A stretch of DNA of 64,000 nucleotides from Alteromonadaceae bacterium M269. GTDB taxonomy: Bacteria > Pseudomonadota > Gammaproteobacteria > Enterobacterales > Alteromonadaceae. The translations under genes were made by a program, and so were the position numbers. Location of the stretch: NCBI GenBank assembly GCA_004353515.1, contig SMNZ01000002.1, positions 186,001 through 250,000 on the forward strand, in the 5' to 3' direction. Shown piece by piece: positions 28,201-37,516 of this stretch (its first letter is position 1; the number at the start of each line of letters is the position of its first letter). The notes beneath the pieces were generated by a model, which was given only the letters and a program-made list of their open reading frames with translations, was not told the DNA's origin and did not search any database.

Positions 28201-29721
28201 ATGAAAATAGTGAACAGTCGTTACTTGAAGGCACTGAGTGCTTCAGCTTTGCTTGGCTTTTCAAGCTTGTCGTATGCAGCCACTTTTGTCATCGAAAAAC
28301 AGAATACAAACTTTTCCATTGATGGTAACGGAGGTGCCAGAGTTGGTCAGGTGATTTATCTCTGGCAAACCAATACAGGTAATACAAATCAAAATTGGGA
28401 TCAGCTTACACGTGCTGGAGGCTTTTTCGCTTACCGAAAGCAGAATACGAATTTATGTTGGGACGGTGGCGATGGCGGTGCGCGTAGACAGCCCGTTACA
28501 CTTCAAGTTTGTGATGTGAATGACCAAAACCAGCATTGGCGTAAGGTAAAAGTTTTCAGCGGTACTGAAATCTATCGATTAGAAAAACGGAATGCTCCAG
28601 GTTTTTCAATTGATGGAAACGGAGGTGCTGACTTTAGACAAGAGCTCTATTTGTGGAACTCGAGTAACACCAACGTAAATCAGCAATGGGATTTTATTCG
28701 AACTGACACTAACAATAGTGGTGGTGGCAGTGACGGCGGTAATACAGGTGGTACACAATTTGTGTTGGCGAGTGATGTCAATGTTGATCGAGATGGAAAC
28801 ATCGATTTCAACGGCTCAGGAGTTTCTGATGACAGACCTATCTGTACTAACACACCTCCGAGTGACCGATTTGATATGACGGTTTGGGCATTAGACACAC
28901 CGCGCGAAGATCCAGACCGCTCTGGGCGAGGTCATCGTTTAGATGAAGACGAGTTGGTGAACTTTATTGATAACGAGTATTTCTGTATCGGTAGGGATAA
29001 TGGGCTTGTTTTCCGTTCTACCGTCGACGGTTTTAAAACATCGAGCGGTACATCATTCACACGAAGCGAGCTTAGAGAAATGTTACGTAGAGGTGATACT
29101 AGTATCAGAACTCGTGATGCGGGAAACAACTGGGTATTCTCTTCACAGCCTTCGAGCAGTTTCACTAATGCAGCTGGAGGTGTTGACGGTACGCTGAGAG
29201 TCACAATGACTGTTAACCGAGTCACAACGACAGGGGATGGTTTGCATCCAGGCCGCGTTATTATCGGTCAAATCCACGCATCAGATGACGAGCCCGCTAG
29301 ACTGTACTATCACAAGTTGCCTGGAAATACGAACGGCTCTATTTATCTGGCCTCTGAAGAAAGAAATGGTAGTGATGATTTGATAAATATCATCGGTAGT
29401 GAAAGTAGAAGCCAATCTAACCCTGCTCGTGGTATTCCACTTAACGAGCCTTTCTCTTACGAGATTAGAACGGTTGGCGATAAGTTGTTTGTCACTATTA
29501 CTAAGGCTGATGGCACTGAGTATTCTCTAGGTGACGACATAGATTCAGCGCGCAGCTCTGAACGTAATGTCTCTAGCGACGGCAGTATCAGGATGCTAGG
29601 TTACAACACAAGCGATGAGTATATGTACTTCAAGGTGGGAACTTATACACAAAACAACACCGGAAACGGCAATGACTATGATCAAGTGACCGTATACTCG
29701 ATAGATAATAGGCATAATTAA
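28201..29721 (+). CDS. Alginate lyase, family PL7, with N-terminal ricin-type lectin
   Basis: This is a 506-residue secreted enzyme that cleaves alginate by beta-elimination. It has a signal peptide of about 26 residues. A ricin-B/CBM13 beta-trefoil (about 28-167) has three repeats ending NQNWDQL, NQHWRKV and NQQWDFI. A G/S linker (about 170-184) follows, then the PL7 catalytic domain (about 185-506). PL7 motifs are all present: RSELR (288-292), QIH (357-359) and YFKVGTY (476-482). It is followed by its own terminator. TTGGTAT-type boxes precede both this and the upstream gene, so both are probably induced together by alginate-derived uronates (inference). Confidence 0.93.
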   Translation: MKIVNSRYLKALSASALLGFSSLSYAATFVIEKQNTNFSIDGNGGARVGQVIYLWQTNTGNTNQNWDQLTRAGGFFAYRKQNTNLCWDGGDGGARRQPVTLQVCDVNDQNQHWRKVKVFSGTEIYRLEKRNAPGFSIDGNGGADFRQELYLWNSSNTNVNQQWDFIRTDTNNSGGGSDGGNTGGTQFVLASDVNVDRDGNIDFNGSGVSDDRPICTNTPPSDRFDMTVWALDTPREDPDRSGRGHRLDEDELVNFIDNEYFCIGRDNGLVFRSTVDGFKTSSGTSFTRSELREMLRRGDTSIRTRDAGNNWVFSSQPSSSFTNAAGGVDGTLRVTMTVNRVTTTGDGLHPGRVIIGQIHASDDEPARLYYHKLPGNTNGSIYLASEERNGSDDLINIIGSESRSQSNPARGIPLNEPFSYEIRTVGDKLFVTITKADGTEYSLGDDIDSARSSERNVSSDGSIRMLGYNTSDEYMYFKVGTYTQNNTGNGNDYDQVTVYSIDNRHN

Positions 29722-29748
29722 GTTGTAACCATCTATCGTTAATTAACG

Positions 29749-29785
29749 CTGAGTGCATGTATATATTTCGTGTACTCAGTTTTTT
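29749..29785 (+). terminator. Rho-independent terminator after the alginate lyase gene
   Basis: CTGAGT (29749-29754) pairs with ACTCAG, which is followed by TTTTTTAA. The stem is extended by weaker pairs. Confidence 0.75.
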
Positions 29786-29797
29786 AACTAATAAGCG

Positions 29798-30563
29798 CTA
29801 AGCTCTTTGAATAGTTTTGCAGCTACTTAGTAACCATTCTCTCTGTTCTACGGTATCTGGAACCTTTATTCGTCTCTTGTGAGAAATTGACTCAAAAGCA
29901 TCATCGGGTTTCATACCCGCTTTCACTAAAACTCCAGCAGCTACAATATCAGTCCTACCCGTAGCTAAGTCATGGTTAAAAGCGGTAGTCAGTTAGAATG
30001 AAAAACGGTTTAGGCAAGGTTAATTACTGAAGGCATAGTTAGTCTACGTCGAAGTAATTAAGTGCAGAATAAATCGTTTTTCAACTAACCTTTCAGGCGT
30101 CCCCCAGCCTACTCGTTCCTTTGTTATACCTGTTCACAAGGCAACCAGCATTGCTTCACAGATATGCCGCGAACCAAGTAGGCTGGGCAGGCGCTGACTA
30201 TCGCTTTTAGCCATGATTTAGCTACCTACCCGCTCGACAATGGATAACTATGTTTTTGCCTGCGCTGATTTCATTAAATAAATAGTGAATGAGTTTTACA
30301 AAATGCGTAACTGAATTCGGAACTCCTCGATCTTTAATTGGATACGAAATGAAGTTGATGTCGTTTTTGTGGCAGTGCTTTTGTTCATTTTCCAATCCTA
30401 ATTCTTTGGATTCCTCTTTCTCTAATAGGGAAACTAGTATGTTAATGCCATAGCTAGCAATTCCTGCGAATTCATCTTCAATCCACTCTCCTGATACGGG
30501 CTTTGCCATGACAGAGAGGGAGCCGTTTTTGATCTTTTTAACTGGGTAGATGTCGGGTTTCAT
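29798..30563 (-). pseudogene. Dual-specificity/tyrosine phosphatase gene split by a MITE-like insertion
   Basis: The 5' part (30563-30226) encodes a cysteine-phosphatase start with the general-acid loop YPIKDRGVP and the active-site start VIHCRAG, then hits TAG inside the insertion. The 3' part (29960-29798) encodes RTDIVAAGVLVKAGMKPDD and so on to a normal stop. Removing exactly 29961-30225 rejoins the two parts in frame to 166 residues and gives HCRAGRGRTD, a complete HCX5R active site. The gene is therefore a recent insertion mutant. The truncated product (113 residues) lacks the arginine of the loop and should be inactive. Confidence 0.85.
29961..30225. mobile_element. MITE-like element, 265 bp, with 32-bp terminal inverted repeats
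   Basis: The ends are imperfect inverted repeats (29961-29992 and 30194-30225) starting GTAGCTAA, matching at 29 of 32 positions. Inside are three more inverted repeats: 29992-30012 with 30070-30089; TAATTACT (30021-30028) with AGTAATTA (30053-30060); and CCCAGCCTACT (30103-30113) with AGTAGGCTGGG (30177-30187). There is no transposase frame, so it would need to be mobilised in trans. CTACCC occurs on both flanks. This could be a 6-bp target duplication, but the phosphatase motif argues that both copies were native. It is not an insertion sequence type I can name. Confidence 0.85.
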
Positions 30564-30659
30564 TTGTTATTCCTTCTTTTGATTATGGAAATAATTGCAA
30601 AATTTTCTGATTGATTTTTAGGCTCTTTCGCTTGCCTTAGATCTTTTTTTGATCTAAAT

Positions 30660-30678
30660 TGATATCAAAGTGATATCA
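30660..30678. promoter_or_regulatory. Tandem palindromic operator TGATATCA
   Basis: Two perfect palindromes TGATATCA (30660-30667 and 30671-30678) are 3 bp apart, 11 bp centre to centre, about one helical turn. They lie 22 bp before the start of the SPFH-RHH operon. This spacing suits two ribbon-helix-helix dimers binding side by side. The RHH protein encoded in the same operon is the natural candidate (inference). Confidence 0.6.
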
Positions 30679-30700
30679 TATTAAATCTTTGGGAGGATTT

Positions 30701-31564
30701 ATGGTTAACGAAAAACAAGGCTTTTCGGTAAATGGTTATGTTGCAGCGGTTGTTATTGTCGTTGCGTTAATTGCTTCGATATTTTCAGTCGGATCCATTG
30801 CGATGCCTTTAAACGGAATAGATTTAGCAAAGATTGTTATTTTGCTGTTGGTCGTTTCTTGCTTAGGAGGCTTCTTTATGGTCCAGCCTAATCAAGGGAA
30901 GGTGCTTATCTTATTCGGTAGTTATGTGGGTACCGAGAAACGAACTGGTTTACGTTGGACTATTCCATTCTTTATGCGTAAGTCTATTTCTTTGCGGGTG
31001 CGTAACTTTGAGAGTGGCAAAATAAAGGTTAATGACAACCTAGGTAACCCAATAGAGATTGCAACCATAGTTGTATGGTCGGTTACCGATACGGCAGAAG
31101 CTATGTTCGAAGTTGATGATTACGAAAGCTACGTTACCATACAAAGTGAATCTGCACTAAGAATATTGGCCAGTACTTACGCCTACGACCCTCAAGATGA
31201 AAGCAGTGTCTCTTTGCGAAGCCATCCCACTGATGTCGCTGAACACCTTAAAACTGAGATTCAGGAGAGGCTAGGTAAAGCTGGGGTTATGGTGCATGAA
31301 GCTCGAATTAGTCACTTGGCTTATGCCCAAGAAATAGCGAGTGCTATGCTTCAGCGCCAACAAGCGACAGCTATTATTTCAGCGCGTAACAAAATTGTTG
31401 AAGGTGCGGTCGGTATGGTGGAAATGGCGCTTGAACGTTTAAAAGAGAAGAACGTAGTCGAGCTTGATGAGGAACGTAAAGCAACGATGGTGAGTAATTT
31501 GCTTGTTGTTCTTTGTGCGGATAAGAGCACCCAACCTGTCGTGAATACCGGTAGTATCTATTAA
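30701..31564 (+). CDS. SPFH/Band 7 domain membrane protein
   Basis: The start is the ATG at 30701 with GGGAGG 4 nt upstream, giving 287 residues. Two membrane helices lie at about 11-31 and 41-62. The SPFH domain (about 63-260) begins [20 protein letters not shown] and has [15 protein letters not shown] and [20 protein letters not shown], typical of stomatin/prohibitin-like proteins. Bacterial members organise membrane microdomains. It is first in a run with DUF4177, an Arc-like RHH protein and an ABC pair. Confidence 0.9.
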   Translation: MVNEKQGFSVNGYVAAVVIVVALIASIFSVGSIAMPLNGIDLAKIVILLLVVSCLGGFFMVQPNQGKVLILFGSYVGTEKRTGLRWTIPFFMRKSISLRVRNFESGKIKVNDNLGNPIEIATIVVWSVTDTAEAMFEVDDYESYVTIQSESALRILASTYAYDPQDESSVSLRSHPTDVAEHLKTEIQERLGKAGVMVHEARISHLAYAQEIASAMLQRQQATAIISARNKIVEGAVGMVEMALERLKEKNVVELDEERKATMVSNLLVVLCADKSTQPVVNTGSIY

Positions 31565-31581
31565 GTTTGTGGGGGACTCTT

Positions 31582-31782
31582 ATGCAGTGGGAATATAAAA
31601 TTGTGACTTTAAAAATCGCAACAAAAGGCTTCTTCAGTTCATCAAAGGATGTGCAACCGATTGAAGCACAGATGAACGAATTAGGAAGAGTAGGATGGGA
31701 GTTAGTTAATATGGATTTCCCGAATCATCAATCTTTTGGCAGTAATCAAGTAACAGCTGTGTTTAAAAAACGGAAGTCGTGA
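31582..31782 (+). CDS. DUF4177 protein
   Basis: From the ATG at 31582 it is 66 residues. QWEYKIVTL at the start, NELGRVGWELVNM in the middle and VTAVFKKRK at the end match DUF4177. The gene begins 17 nt after the SPFH gene, clearly in the same transcript. The family has no established function. Confidence 0.85.
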   Translation: MQWEYKIVTLKIATKGFFSSSKDVQPIEAQMNELGRVGWELVNMDFPNHQSFGSNQVTAVFKKRKS

Positions 31783-31815
31783 TGAGCTTCTATAGCGAAT
31801 TAGAAAGAGGTTATT

Positions 31816-32025
31816 GTGGCTAAAAAAGCCTACCCATTGAGGATCAACGAGGATGTTTTGGCAGCCATGCAACGTTGGTCTGATGATGAGTTACGGAGCT
31901 TAAATGCGCAAATAGAGTATGTGCTCCGCGACGCGTTAGTGAAAAATGGGCGTGTTAAATTAACACAGAAGGTGATAACTCAGGTTGTTGATGACTCTTC
32001 AGGTGAAAAAGGGAATAGCGACTAG
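31816..32025 (+). CDS. Arc-like ribbon-helix-helix DNA-binding protein
   Basis: This 69-residue protein has KKAYPLRINEDVLAAMQRWS followed by LRSLNAQIEYVLRDAL, the strand-helix-helix of Arc/MetJ-type repressors, with a 20-residue polar tail. It starts with GTG, with GAAAGAGG upstream. It sits in the SPFH operon, 33 nt after DUF4177. A tandem palindrome lies at the head of the operon, so self-regulation is likely (inference). Confidence 0.85.
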   Translation: MAKKAYPLRINEDVLAAMQRWSDDELRSLNAQIEYVLRDALVKNGRVKLTQKVITQVVDDSSGEKGNSD

Positions 32026-32026
32026 T

Positions 32027-32644
32027 ATGGAAGCAATAAAAAGGATGCTGAACCTCGTATGCCGGGATGTTGATAAATACTATTCGAATCAAACTGTGTT
32101 TAAACAGTTTAACCTAGAGTCATTGGCAGAGCATCTTGTGATAGAAGGACGCAATGGCTCAGGGAAAACAACCTTACTGCGCATGATAGCGGGCATTGAA
32201 GCGCCTAATAAAGGACATGTGAGTTGGCAAGGGAATGATGTTTCTTCAATTACAACAAAGCGACGTGTTGGTATGAGTGCGAGTTGTATTGTTCTGCCTG
32301 AGTTTCTCAGTGTTAAGCAAGTGCTCGAATTTCATTGTCGTCACTACGAATGTCAATTCCCAACCGCTTTGATTGAACAAATTTCTCTGTCTCCATTTTT
32401 GGCGCAACGTGTCGATGCACTGTCGTTAGGAACGACCAAGAAGCTAAGTTTGGTTCTGGCTTTCGCTCACTCCCCTGATCTTTTGATATTGGATGAACCC
32501 AGCAATGGATTGGACGAACAGGCTCTGTCGACCTTAATGAATTGGATGGAAAGCTTTGATGGCAATATGATTATCGCAACTCATGATCAAAGCTTCTATC
32601 AGAATCTGGATGCTGAGGTGATTAACCTCAGTGAACGTCTTTAA
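32027..32644 (+). CDS. ABC transporter ATP-binding subunit
   Basis: From the ATG at 32027, one base after the preceding stop, this is 205 residues, short for an ABC ATPase. Walker A is GRNGSGKTTLL and Walker B LLILDEPSNGLD, and the H-loop is ATHD. The signature reads LSLGTTKKL instead of LSGGQ, and the Q-loop region is unusual (GMSASCIVLPEF, with no clear glutamine). This resembles CcmA-type and ABC-2 exporter ATPases, in which the signature is often altered. The next gene encodes a multi-spanning membrane protein, the probable partner. Confidence 0.85.
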   Translation: MEAIKRMLNLVCRDVDKYYSNQTVFKQFNLESLAEHLVIEGRNGSGKTTLLRMIAGIEAPNKGHVSWQGNDVSSITTKRRVGMSASCIVLPEFLSVKQVLEFHCRHYECQFPTALIEQISLSPFLAQRVDALSLGTTKKLSLVLAFAHSPDLLILDEPSNGLDEQALSTLMNWMESFDGNMIIATHDQSFYQNLDAEVINLSERL

Positions 32645-32669
32645 TTTTGCAGCACATGAGTTATCGATA

Positions 32670-33812
32670 ATGTCGTATTGGCAGTTGAGGTTGGCTTTTT
32701 ATCGAGAAGCAATCACGTCAATGCGAGAGACATTGCAACAACTTGGCATGGCTGTTGTTGTGTTTTTCCAGGTGGCGCTGCCAGCTGTTTTTCTTTTCTT
32801 TCTGGTTGGGCTAGGGCAGCTTGCAGAACCAAGTAACTCTCTAGCTCACTACAGTGCATGGTTGAGTGGCTACGGCATATTGATTTATGGCCTACTCAGA
32901 TTTCAGCGTCATGCCATTTTAGGAACAGCCGTTAAATACTGGGATAGTAGCCTGCCTATTCCAGAATCTCAGCGTCAGTTAACCACTTTAGTGCTCTCTA
33001 TTGTCGCGGGTAATGTCTTTTTGATCTTGCCGATAGGACTTCTGTGTTATTTGTTTTTGACCCATATCCCTGAGAGTCTTTCGATGATTGGCATAAGGCA
33101 ACTATGGCCATTATTGATAACTTGTCTGTGGGGAATACAAGTTTCTCTTCTAGCGCTACATAGGCAAACATTCCCAGTGGTGAGTTTGATTTTTGTGCCT
33201 TTATCGCTGGTGTTTTTAGCAGACGAATCTATGGGAAGCTACTGGCTTTTAGTTCTCTTTATTGTGCCAATACTAACTTCTTTTATTCGCGAACAGCGTT
33301 TTAGTGTATCGCCTAAAATTTATTTCTTATGGCAACTCTTTATTCGTTATCAGCAAGTGCATTGGCAAGGGCTTTTGTTAAGGTTTATTGCGTTAGCTCT
33401 ATGCAGTCTGTTTTTCTATAACTTAATTGCTAACGTATCCTCGATAACCAGAATCTGGGTATTGTTGTTTGCAGTTTTCGTTACCGCCACGCTTGCTGCT
33501 ACAGTGCAGTTTAGCTTGATTAACTTTCGCGCTAGATATCAATACTTCTTGATGTCGTTGCCAATAGAAGCATCAATGATAAATGTCCAACTGCTTCTTG
33601 TGGTCATTTTTACAGGCTTTGTTTTCGTATTAGTCTCGTCGTCCTTTATCGGAAGCCATTGGTTGTTTTATTTGGTGTGGCTGTTGTTTTATTTTCTCGG
33701 CCTGTGGTCTGTGAGTCGATTTAAGCAGCGTTTTTTCATTCCTCTTATTGCCTTATTCGGTGTGTTTGGCACTATTGTTAACTTTATGCCAACCGCATTT
33801 ATGTCTGTTTAA
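32670..33812 (+). CDS. Membrane protein, probable ABC permease partner
   Basis: From the ATG at 32670 this is about 380 residues; the frame is open from a GTG at 32631 that overlaps the ATPase gene. About ten hydrophobic segments are visible and no soluble domain. There is no family motif I can name. The N-terminal amphipathic stretch (WQLRLAFYREAITSMRETLQ) before the first helix is common in ABC-2 type permeases. Tight linkage to the ATPase gene is the main evidence for a transporter role. Confidence 0.65.
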   Translation: MSYWQLRLAFYREAITSMRETLQQLGMAVVVFFQVALPAVFLFFLVGLGQLAEPSNSLAHYSAWLSGYGILIYGLLRFQRHAILGTAVKYWDSSLPIPESQRQLTTLVLSIVAGNVFLILPIGLLCYLFLTHIPESLSMIGIRQLWPLLITCLWGIQVSLLALHRQTFPVVSLIFVPLSLVFLADESMGSYWLLVLFIVPILTSFIREQRFSVSPKIYFLWQLFIRYQQVHWQGLLLRFIALALCSLFFYNLIANVSSITRIWVLLFAVFVTATLAATVQFSLINFRARYQYFLMSLPIEASMINVQLLLVVIFTGFVFVLVSSSFIGSHWLFYLVWLLFYFLGLWSVSRFKQRFFIPLIALFGVFGTIVNFMPTAFMSV

Positions 33813-33890
33813 TAATGGCAAAGAGCGACACGCTCTAGTGATGGAAATATTAACAGGCCAGAACAAAGAGAACGAAAAAGGAAATACACT

Positions 33891-34832
33891 ATGGCTGCAT
33901 CCAGCTTACTGGCGTTGTTTGACGATATAGCAACCTTACTTGATGACGTTGCTGCTATGTCAAAAGTAGCGGCGAGAAATACCGTTGGTGTTATTGGTGA
34001 CGACCTAGCACTCAATGCTGAGCAAGTCTCAGGAGTGAAAGCCGACAGGGAACTAGCAGTTGTGTGGGCTGTTGCTAAAGGATCGCTCAAGAACAAGGTT
34101 GTCTTAGTTCCTGCTGCATTGTTAATTAGCGCTTTTATTCCATGGCTGATTCCGATTCTATTGATGATTGGTGGTGCTTTCTTATGCTTCGAAGGAGCTG
34201 AAAAAGTACTGCATAAGTTTTTTCATAGTGCCGATGAGCGTGAAGCTGAACACCAAGCTAAGTTGGAAGCTGTGCAAGACCTCTCTGTTGATCTCGTTGA
34301 GTTCGAGAAACAGAAAATCAAAGGGGCTATACGCACCGATTTTATCCTTTCCGCCGAAATTGTGATTATTATTCTGGGTTCTGTCGCGACTGCATCTTTT
34401 ATGACACAAGTTGCTATTGTCTCTGGGCTCGCCTTACTCATTACCGTGGGTGTTTATGGCATTGTTGCAGGTATTGTTAAGCTGGATGATGCCGGCCTTT
34501 ATTTATTGCGTTCATCCCTTGATAGCTCTGCAAGAAGTATTAAGCGTTCAATCGGTCGAGGTTTGTTAATCCTTGCTCCAATATTGATGCGCTTACTTTC
34601 AGTGGTTGGCACTATTGCTATGTTTTTAGTGGGCGGTGGCATCTTATTACACAATACTCCGCCTGCTCACCATTGGGTTCATGAGGGGCTTGAGCATATC
34701 GAAAGTATTCCTGTTATCGGCAGTGTTTCGCACGCGGTTGGCCCAATCATAGCTGAAGGTCTAACCGGTGTTCTTGCTGGTTTAGTTTGCGTCTTTTTCG
34801 TGACTTTGTGGCAAAAAATGAAATCGAAATAG
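33891..34832 (+). CDS. DUF808 / YedI family membrane protein
   Basis: This is a 313-residue protein. MAASSLLALFDDIATLLDDV at the start, KVAARNTVGVIGDDLALNAEQ and KGSLKNKVVLVPAALL are the family signature. There are about six membrane helices and a charged cytoplasmic loop near 110-150. Length and order match the family. No function is established. Confidence 0.93.
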   Translation: MAASSLLALFDDIATLLDDVAAMSKVAARNTVGVIGDDLALNAEQVSGVKADRELAVVWAVAKGSLKNKVVLVPAALLISAFIPWLIPILLMIGGAFLCFEGAEKVLHKFFHSADEREAEHQAKLEAVQDLSVDLVEFEKQKIKGAIRTDFILSAEIVIIILGSVATASFMTQVAIVSGLALLITVGVYGIVAGIVKLDDAGLYLLRSSLDSSARSIKRSIGRGLLILAPILMRLLSVVGTIAMFLVGGGILLHNTPPAHHWVHEGLEHIESIPVIGSVSHAVGPIIAEGLTGVLAGLVCVFFVTLWQKMKSK

Positions 34833-35055
34833 ATATTCAAGAAAACCCGAGTAATTGCCGTTAAAAAAGTTGCATGCGCTAAATATTGACTATACTGCTA
34901 AGAACATACCTATCTTTGCCGTACGCCTTTGCAGGCTTAAGTATTCGCAATGTTCAAACTTGGTGAATTTTATTCACGGCCGAGTAGCAGTTGGTCTATG
35001 CTTAGTGTAGTGGGTTATTTTCAATTCTATGTGACTTTTGATTTCGAGGTGAGTA

Positions 35056-36366
35056 ATGGGATTTTTTGGTAAAAACAATGAGTTATCTGAGCAACTAGCG
35101 GCGAGTGTTGAAAAAAGTAAAGCGAACGATCAACTTATTGAAGCCTTCTCGCAATCTATGGCCATGATTGAATTCACCCCAACTGGGCATATTGTTGAAG
35201 CCAATGAAAATTTCACTAACACAGTGGGCTACTCACTGAGTGAAATTCAAGGTAAGCATCACAAGATGTTTTGTAAAAAGCAGCTAGCCGAAAGCCAGGA
35301 ATACGCTGACTTTTGGCGTGATCTAGCAGCAGGTATTCCAAAGAATGGTGAGTTCCTACGCGTAACCAAGTCTGGTGATGAAATTTGGCTAGCTGCGAGT
35401 TACTGCCCAGTTAAGAACGAAAATGGAGTTGTTGAGCGCATCGTAAAGATTGCATCGGAGGTAACAGAAACTGCGACAACCATGTATGAGTTGAGAAGCC
35501 AGTCAAATGCGGTGTCTCGTTCTATGGCTGTGATCGAACTTGGGTTAGATGGCAGCATCATATGCAGTAATGACAACTTCCAGGCAACCATGGGCTATTC
35601 GCCCGCTGAAATGGCGACTATGCATCACCGTGAGTTTTGTAAGCCTGCATACGCGCAGTCTGACGAATATAAGGATTTATGGCGTCGTTTAAACAATGGG
35701 GAATTTATATCAGGCAAGTTTGAGCGGGTTAATAAGCAAGGTGAAACTGTTTGGTTAGAAGCAACATACAACCCTATTTTCGACGCTGATGGTAAGTTGT
35801 GTAAAGTGATTAAGTTTGCCGCTAATATTACTCAGACTATTACGGAGTCAACACAAGCTAGCCGTGTAGCGCAAGATTCACTCATGAAAATTGATCAAAT
35901 GACTGAGCATGGTACTGAAGTCGTTGGGGAAGCTATTCAAGCGATGTCTCAGGTTTCATCTGATTTATCGGGTGCCGCCAGTAATATAGATTCCCTCAGT
36001 AAACAATCTGAACAGATCAGCAATATAGTCAATACCATCACAGCTATTGCCGATCAAACTAACCTACTTGCGTTGAACGCTGCAATTGAAGCTGCCCGTG
36101 CTGGCGACCAAGGAAGAGGATTTGCTGTTGTAGCAGATGAGGTTAGGCAACTAGCAGGAAGAACAAGCAAGTCGACTGCTGAAATCGATGATGTGGTGAA
36201 AGAGAACAATTCGCTCGCAGAACAAGCAGTTAAGTCTATGGAACAAATATTGTCTCGTTCTAAAGACAGTACTGAGTTGGTTGAAAAAACAGGGAAGGTG
36301 ATTGATGAGATCAGTTCAGATACTAAAGCCATGGTCGAAGATATCAAAAGGCAATTAAAAGCTTAG
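35056..36366 (+). CDS. Soluble chemoreceptor with two PAS domains
   Basis: This 436-residue protein has no membrane segment. It starts with a short helix and two PAS-PAC units (about 30-140, starting [19 protein letters not shown], and about 152-262, starting [19 protein letters not shown]), each with a WLEA/WLAA-type end. The methyl-accepting signalling domain (about 275-436) has the conserved hairpin tip [16 protein letters not shown] and [17 protein letters not shown]. The layout is like BdlA/Aer-2-type cytoplasmic receptors that sense redox state or oxygen and affect biofilm dispersal. It probably binds flavin or heme through a PAS domain, but the ligand residue is not certain. The gene stands alone. 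Confidence 0.92.
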   Translation: MGFFGKNNELSEQLAASVEKSKANDQLIEAFSQSMAMIEFTPTGHIVEANENFTNTVGYSLSEIQGKHHKMFCKKQLAESQEYADFWRDLAAGIPKNGEFLRVTKSGDEIWLAASYCPVKNENGVVERIVKIASEVTETATTMYELRSQSNAVSRSMAVIELGLDGSIICSNDNFQATMGYSPAEMATMHHREFCKPAYAQSDEYKDLWRRLNNGEFISGKFERVNKQGETVWLEATYNPIFDADGKLCKVIKFAANITQTITESTQASRVAQDSLMKIDQMTEHGTEVVGEAIQAMSQVSSDLSGAASNIDSLSKQSEQISNIVNTITAIADQTNLLALNAAIEAARAGDQGRGFAVVADEVRQLAGRTSKSTAEIDDVVKENNSLAEQAVKSMEQILSRSKDSTELVEKTGKVIDEISSDTKAMVEDIKRQLKA

Positions 36367-36487
36367 TTGTTGTTACTTTAATAACTAGACCAAACGAGTT
36401 CTTTGGTTATGTTGCAACTTGATATATAAGTCAGCTTGACCACTTTGAATCATTAAATAGTTTCGCTGAAGCGAAGCTGAGGTATTT

Positions 36488-36985
36488 ATGTTTGAAAAGA
36501 AAAGCCCCCTTCATCATCTGCTTAAAAATGTTCCACAGGTTGGAAAGTTAGAATGGATTGGTATTCGCCCACAGCGTAAAGAGCCATTAAAGCAACTAGA
36601 ATATTGCGACATAGCCTCAGGTGGTGGGTTAGTGGGCGATCACTTTTCTGGTTCAGCCAAGAGCAAACGACAAGTAACACTTATACAGAAAGAGCACTTT
36701 CCTGCTATCGCAGGATGTTTAGGTTTGAATGAGGTCATCCCTGAGCAGTTACGGCGAAACCTTGTGGTGTCGGGTGTCAACCTACTAGCTTTTAAGAACC
36801 GGCAATTCAGAGTAGGTGATGCTGTTTTGGAGATGACAGGCCTATGCCATCCCTGTTCTCGAATGGAAGAGATTCTTGGTCCTGGTGGTTACAATGCGGT
36901 CCGTGGTCACGGTGGTATTACGGCAAGTGTGGTTAAAGAAGGGCGTATTGAAGTTGGTGATTCGGTTACGGTATTCGAAGAATAA
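36488..36985 (+). CDS. MOSC domain protein
   Basis: This is a 165-residue single MOSC domain. The conserved cysteine lies in MTGLCHPCSRMEE, after the RRNLVVSGVNLLAF strand, and HGGITASVVKEGRIEVGDSV ends the barrel. MOSC proteins handle sulfur transfer or reduce N-hydroxylated compounds with a molybdenum cofactor (YiiM type). It lacks the N-terminal extension of larger members. It is followed by a DoxX-like gene. Confidence 0.9.
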   Translation: MFEKKSPLHHLLKNVPQVGKLEWIGIRPQRKEPLKQLEYCDIASGGGLVGDHFSGSAKSKRQVTLIQKEHFPAIAGCLGLNEVIPEQLRRNLVVSGVNLLAFKNRQFRVGDAVLEMTGLCHPCSRMEEILGPGGYNAVRGHGGITASVVKEGRIEVGDSVTVFEE

Positions 36986-37058
36986 TTTGTAAGGTGTGCC
37001 TTTACCTGAGTCACAATTTATCAAATACTGCTGAAAACAAATCTAATAAGAAATAACT

Positions 37059-37502
37059 ATGTCTCAAGCTTTTCATCAAAACTCACCCATTGTTAGCTTT
37101 ATTGCACGTTGGATAGTTGGTCTACTCTTTTTACTAGCCGGATACTGGAAGGTCTTTGTATTCACGGCAACAGCACATGCTGAAAACTTCTTTGTTAAGG
37201 ATTTTGCCGAACATTGGATCCCTGAGTGGGTGCTTTGGGGGTTAGGTCTGGGTATCCCTTATTTAGAGCTCATTATTGGCTTGTTCGTTTGCATTGGCTT
37301 CAGGTTACGCGAGAGCTTGATAGCAATGGGGCTATTGCTGATTGTAACCACTTACGGCCACGCTTTGCATACCCCATTATTTGATATTGATGGGCATACA
37401 TTTACACGTCTTATACTGATATTTATTGTCCTTCTGCTTGGCTGGGAGCGGGATAAATCCACTGTTGATTTCTGGCTTAATAAAAAGCAGTCACAAGCAT
37501 GA
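37059..37502 (+). CDS. DoxX-like membrane protein
   Basis: This 147-residue protein has four membrane helices. The first contains IARWIVGLLFLLAGYWKVF, typical of DoxX/MauE-like proteins, and the second ends GIPYLELIIGLFVCIGF. The family includes quinone-linked and disulfide-related proteins; the role here is not determined. It sits between the MOSC gene and an exonuclease gene with short gaps. Confidence 0.8.
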   Translation: MSQAFHQNSPIVSFIARWIVGLLFLLAGYWKVFVFTATAHAENFFVKDFAEHWIPEWVLWGLGLGIPYLELIIGLFVCIGFRLRESLIAMGLLLIVTTYGHALHTPLFDIDGHTFTRLILIFIVLLLGWERDKSTVDFWLNKKQSQA

Positions 37503-37516
37503 GGTAAGCTAAACCT

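Noticed and set aside
29961-30225. The structured element as an integron attC site
   Set aside because: The ends do not carry the attC core-site pattern, no integrase or cassette array is present, and it interrupts a coding gene in the way a transposed element would.
29955-30231. CTACCC on both sides of the MITE-like element read as a certain 6-bp target-site duplication
   Set aside because: Removing one copy gives HCRAGRTD, which lacks two residues of the HCX5R loop, whereas keeping both gives a complete loop. A duplication is therefore not certain.
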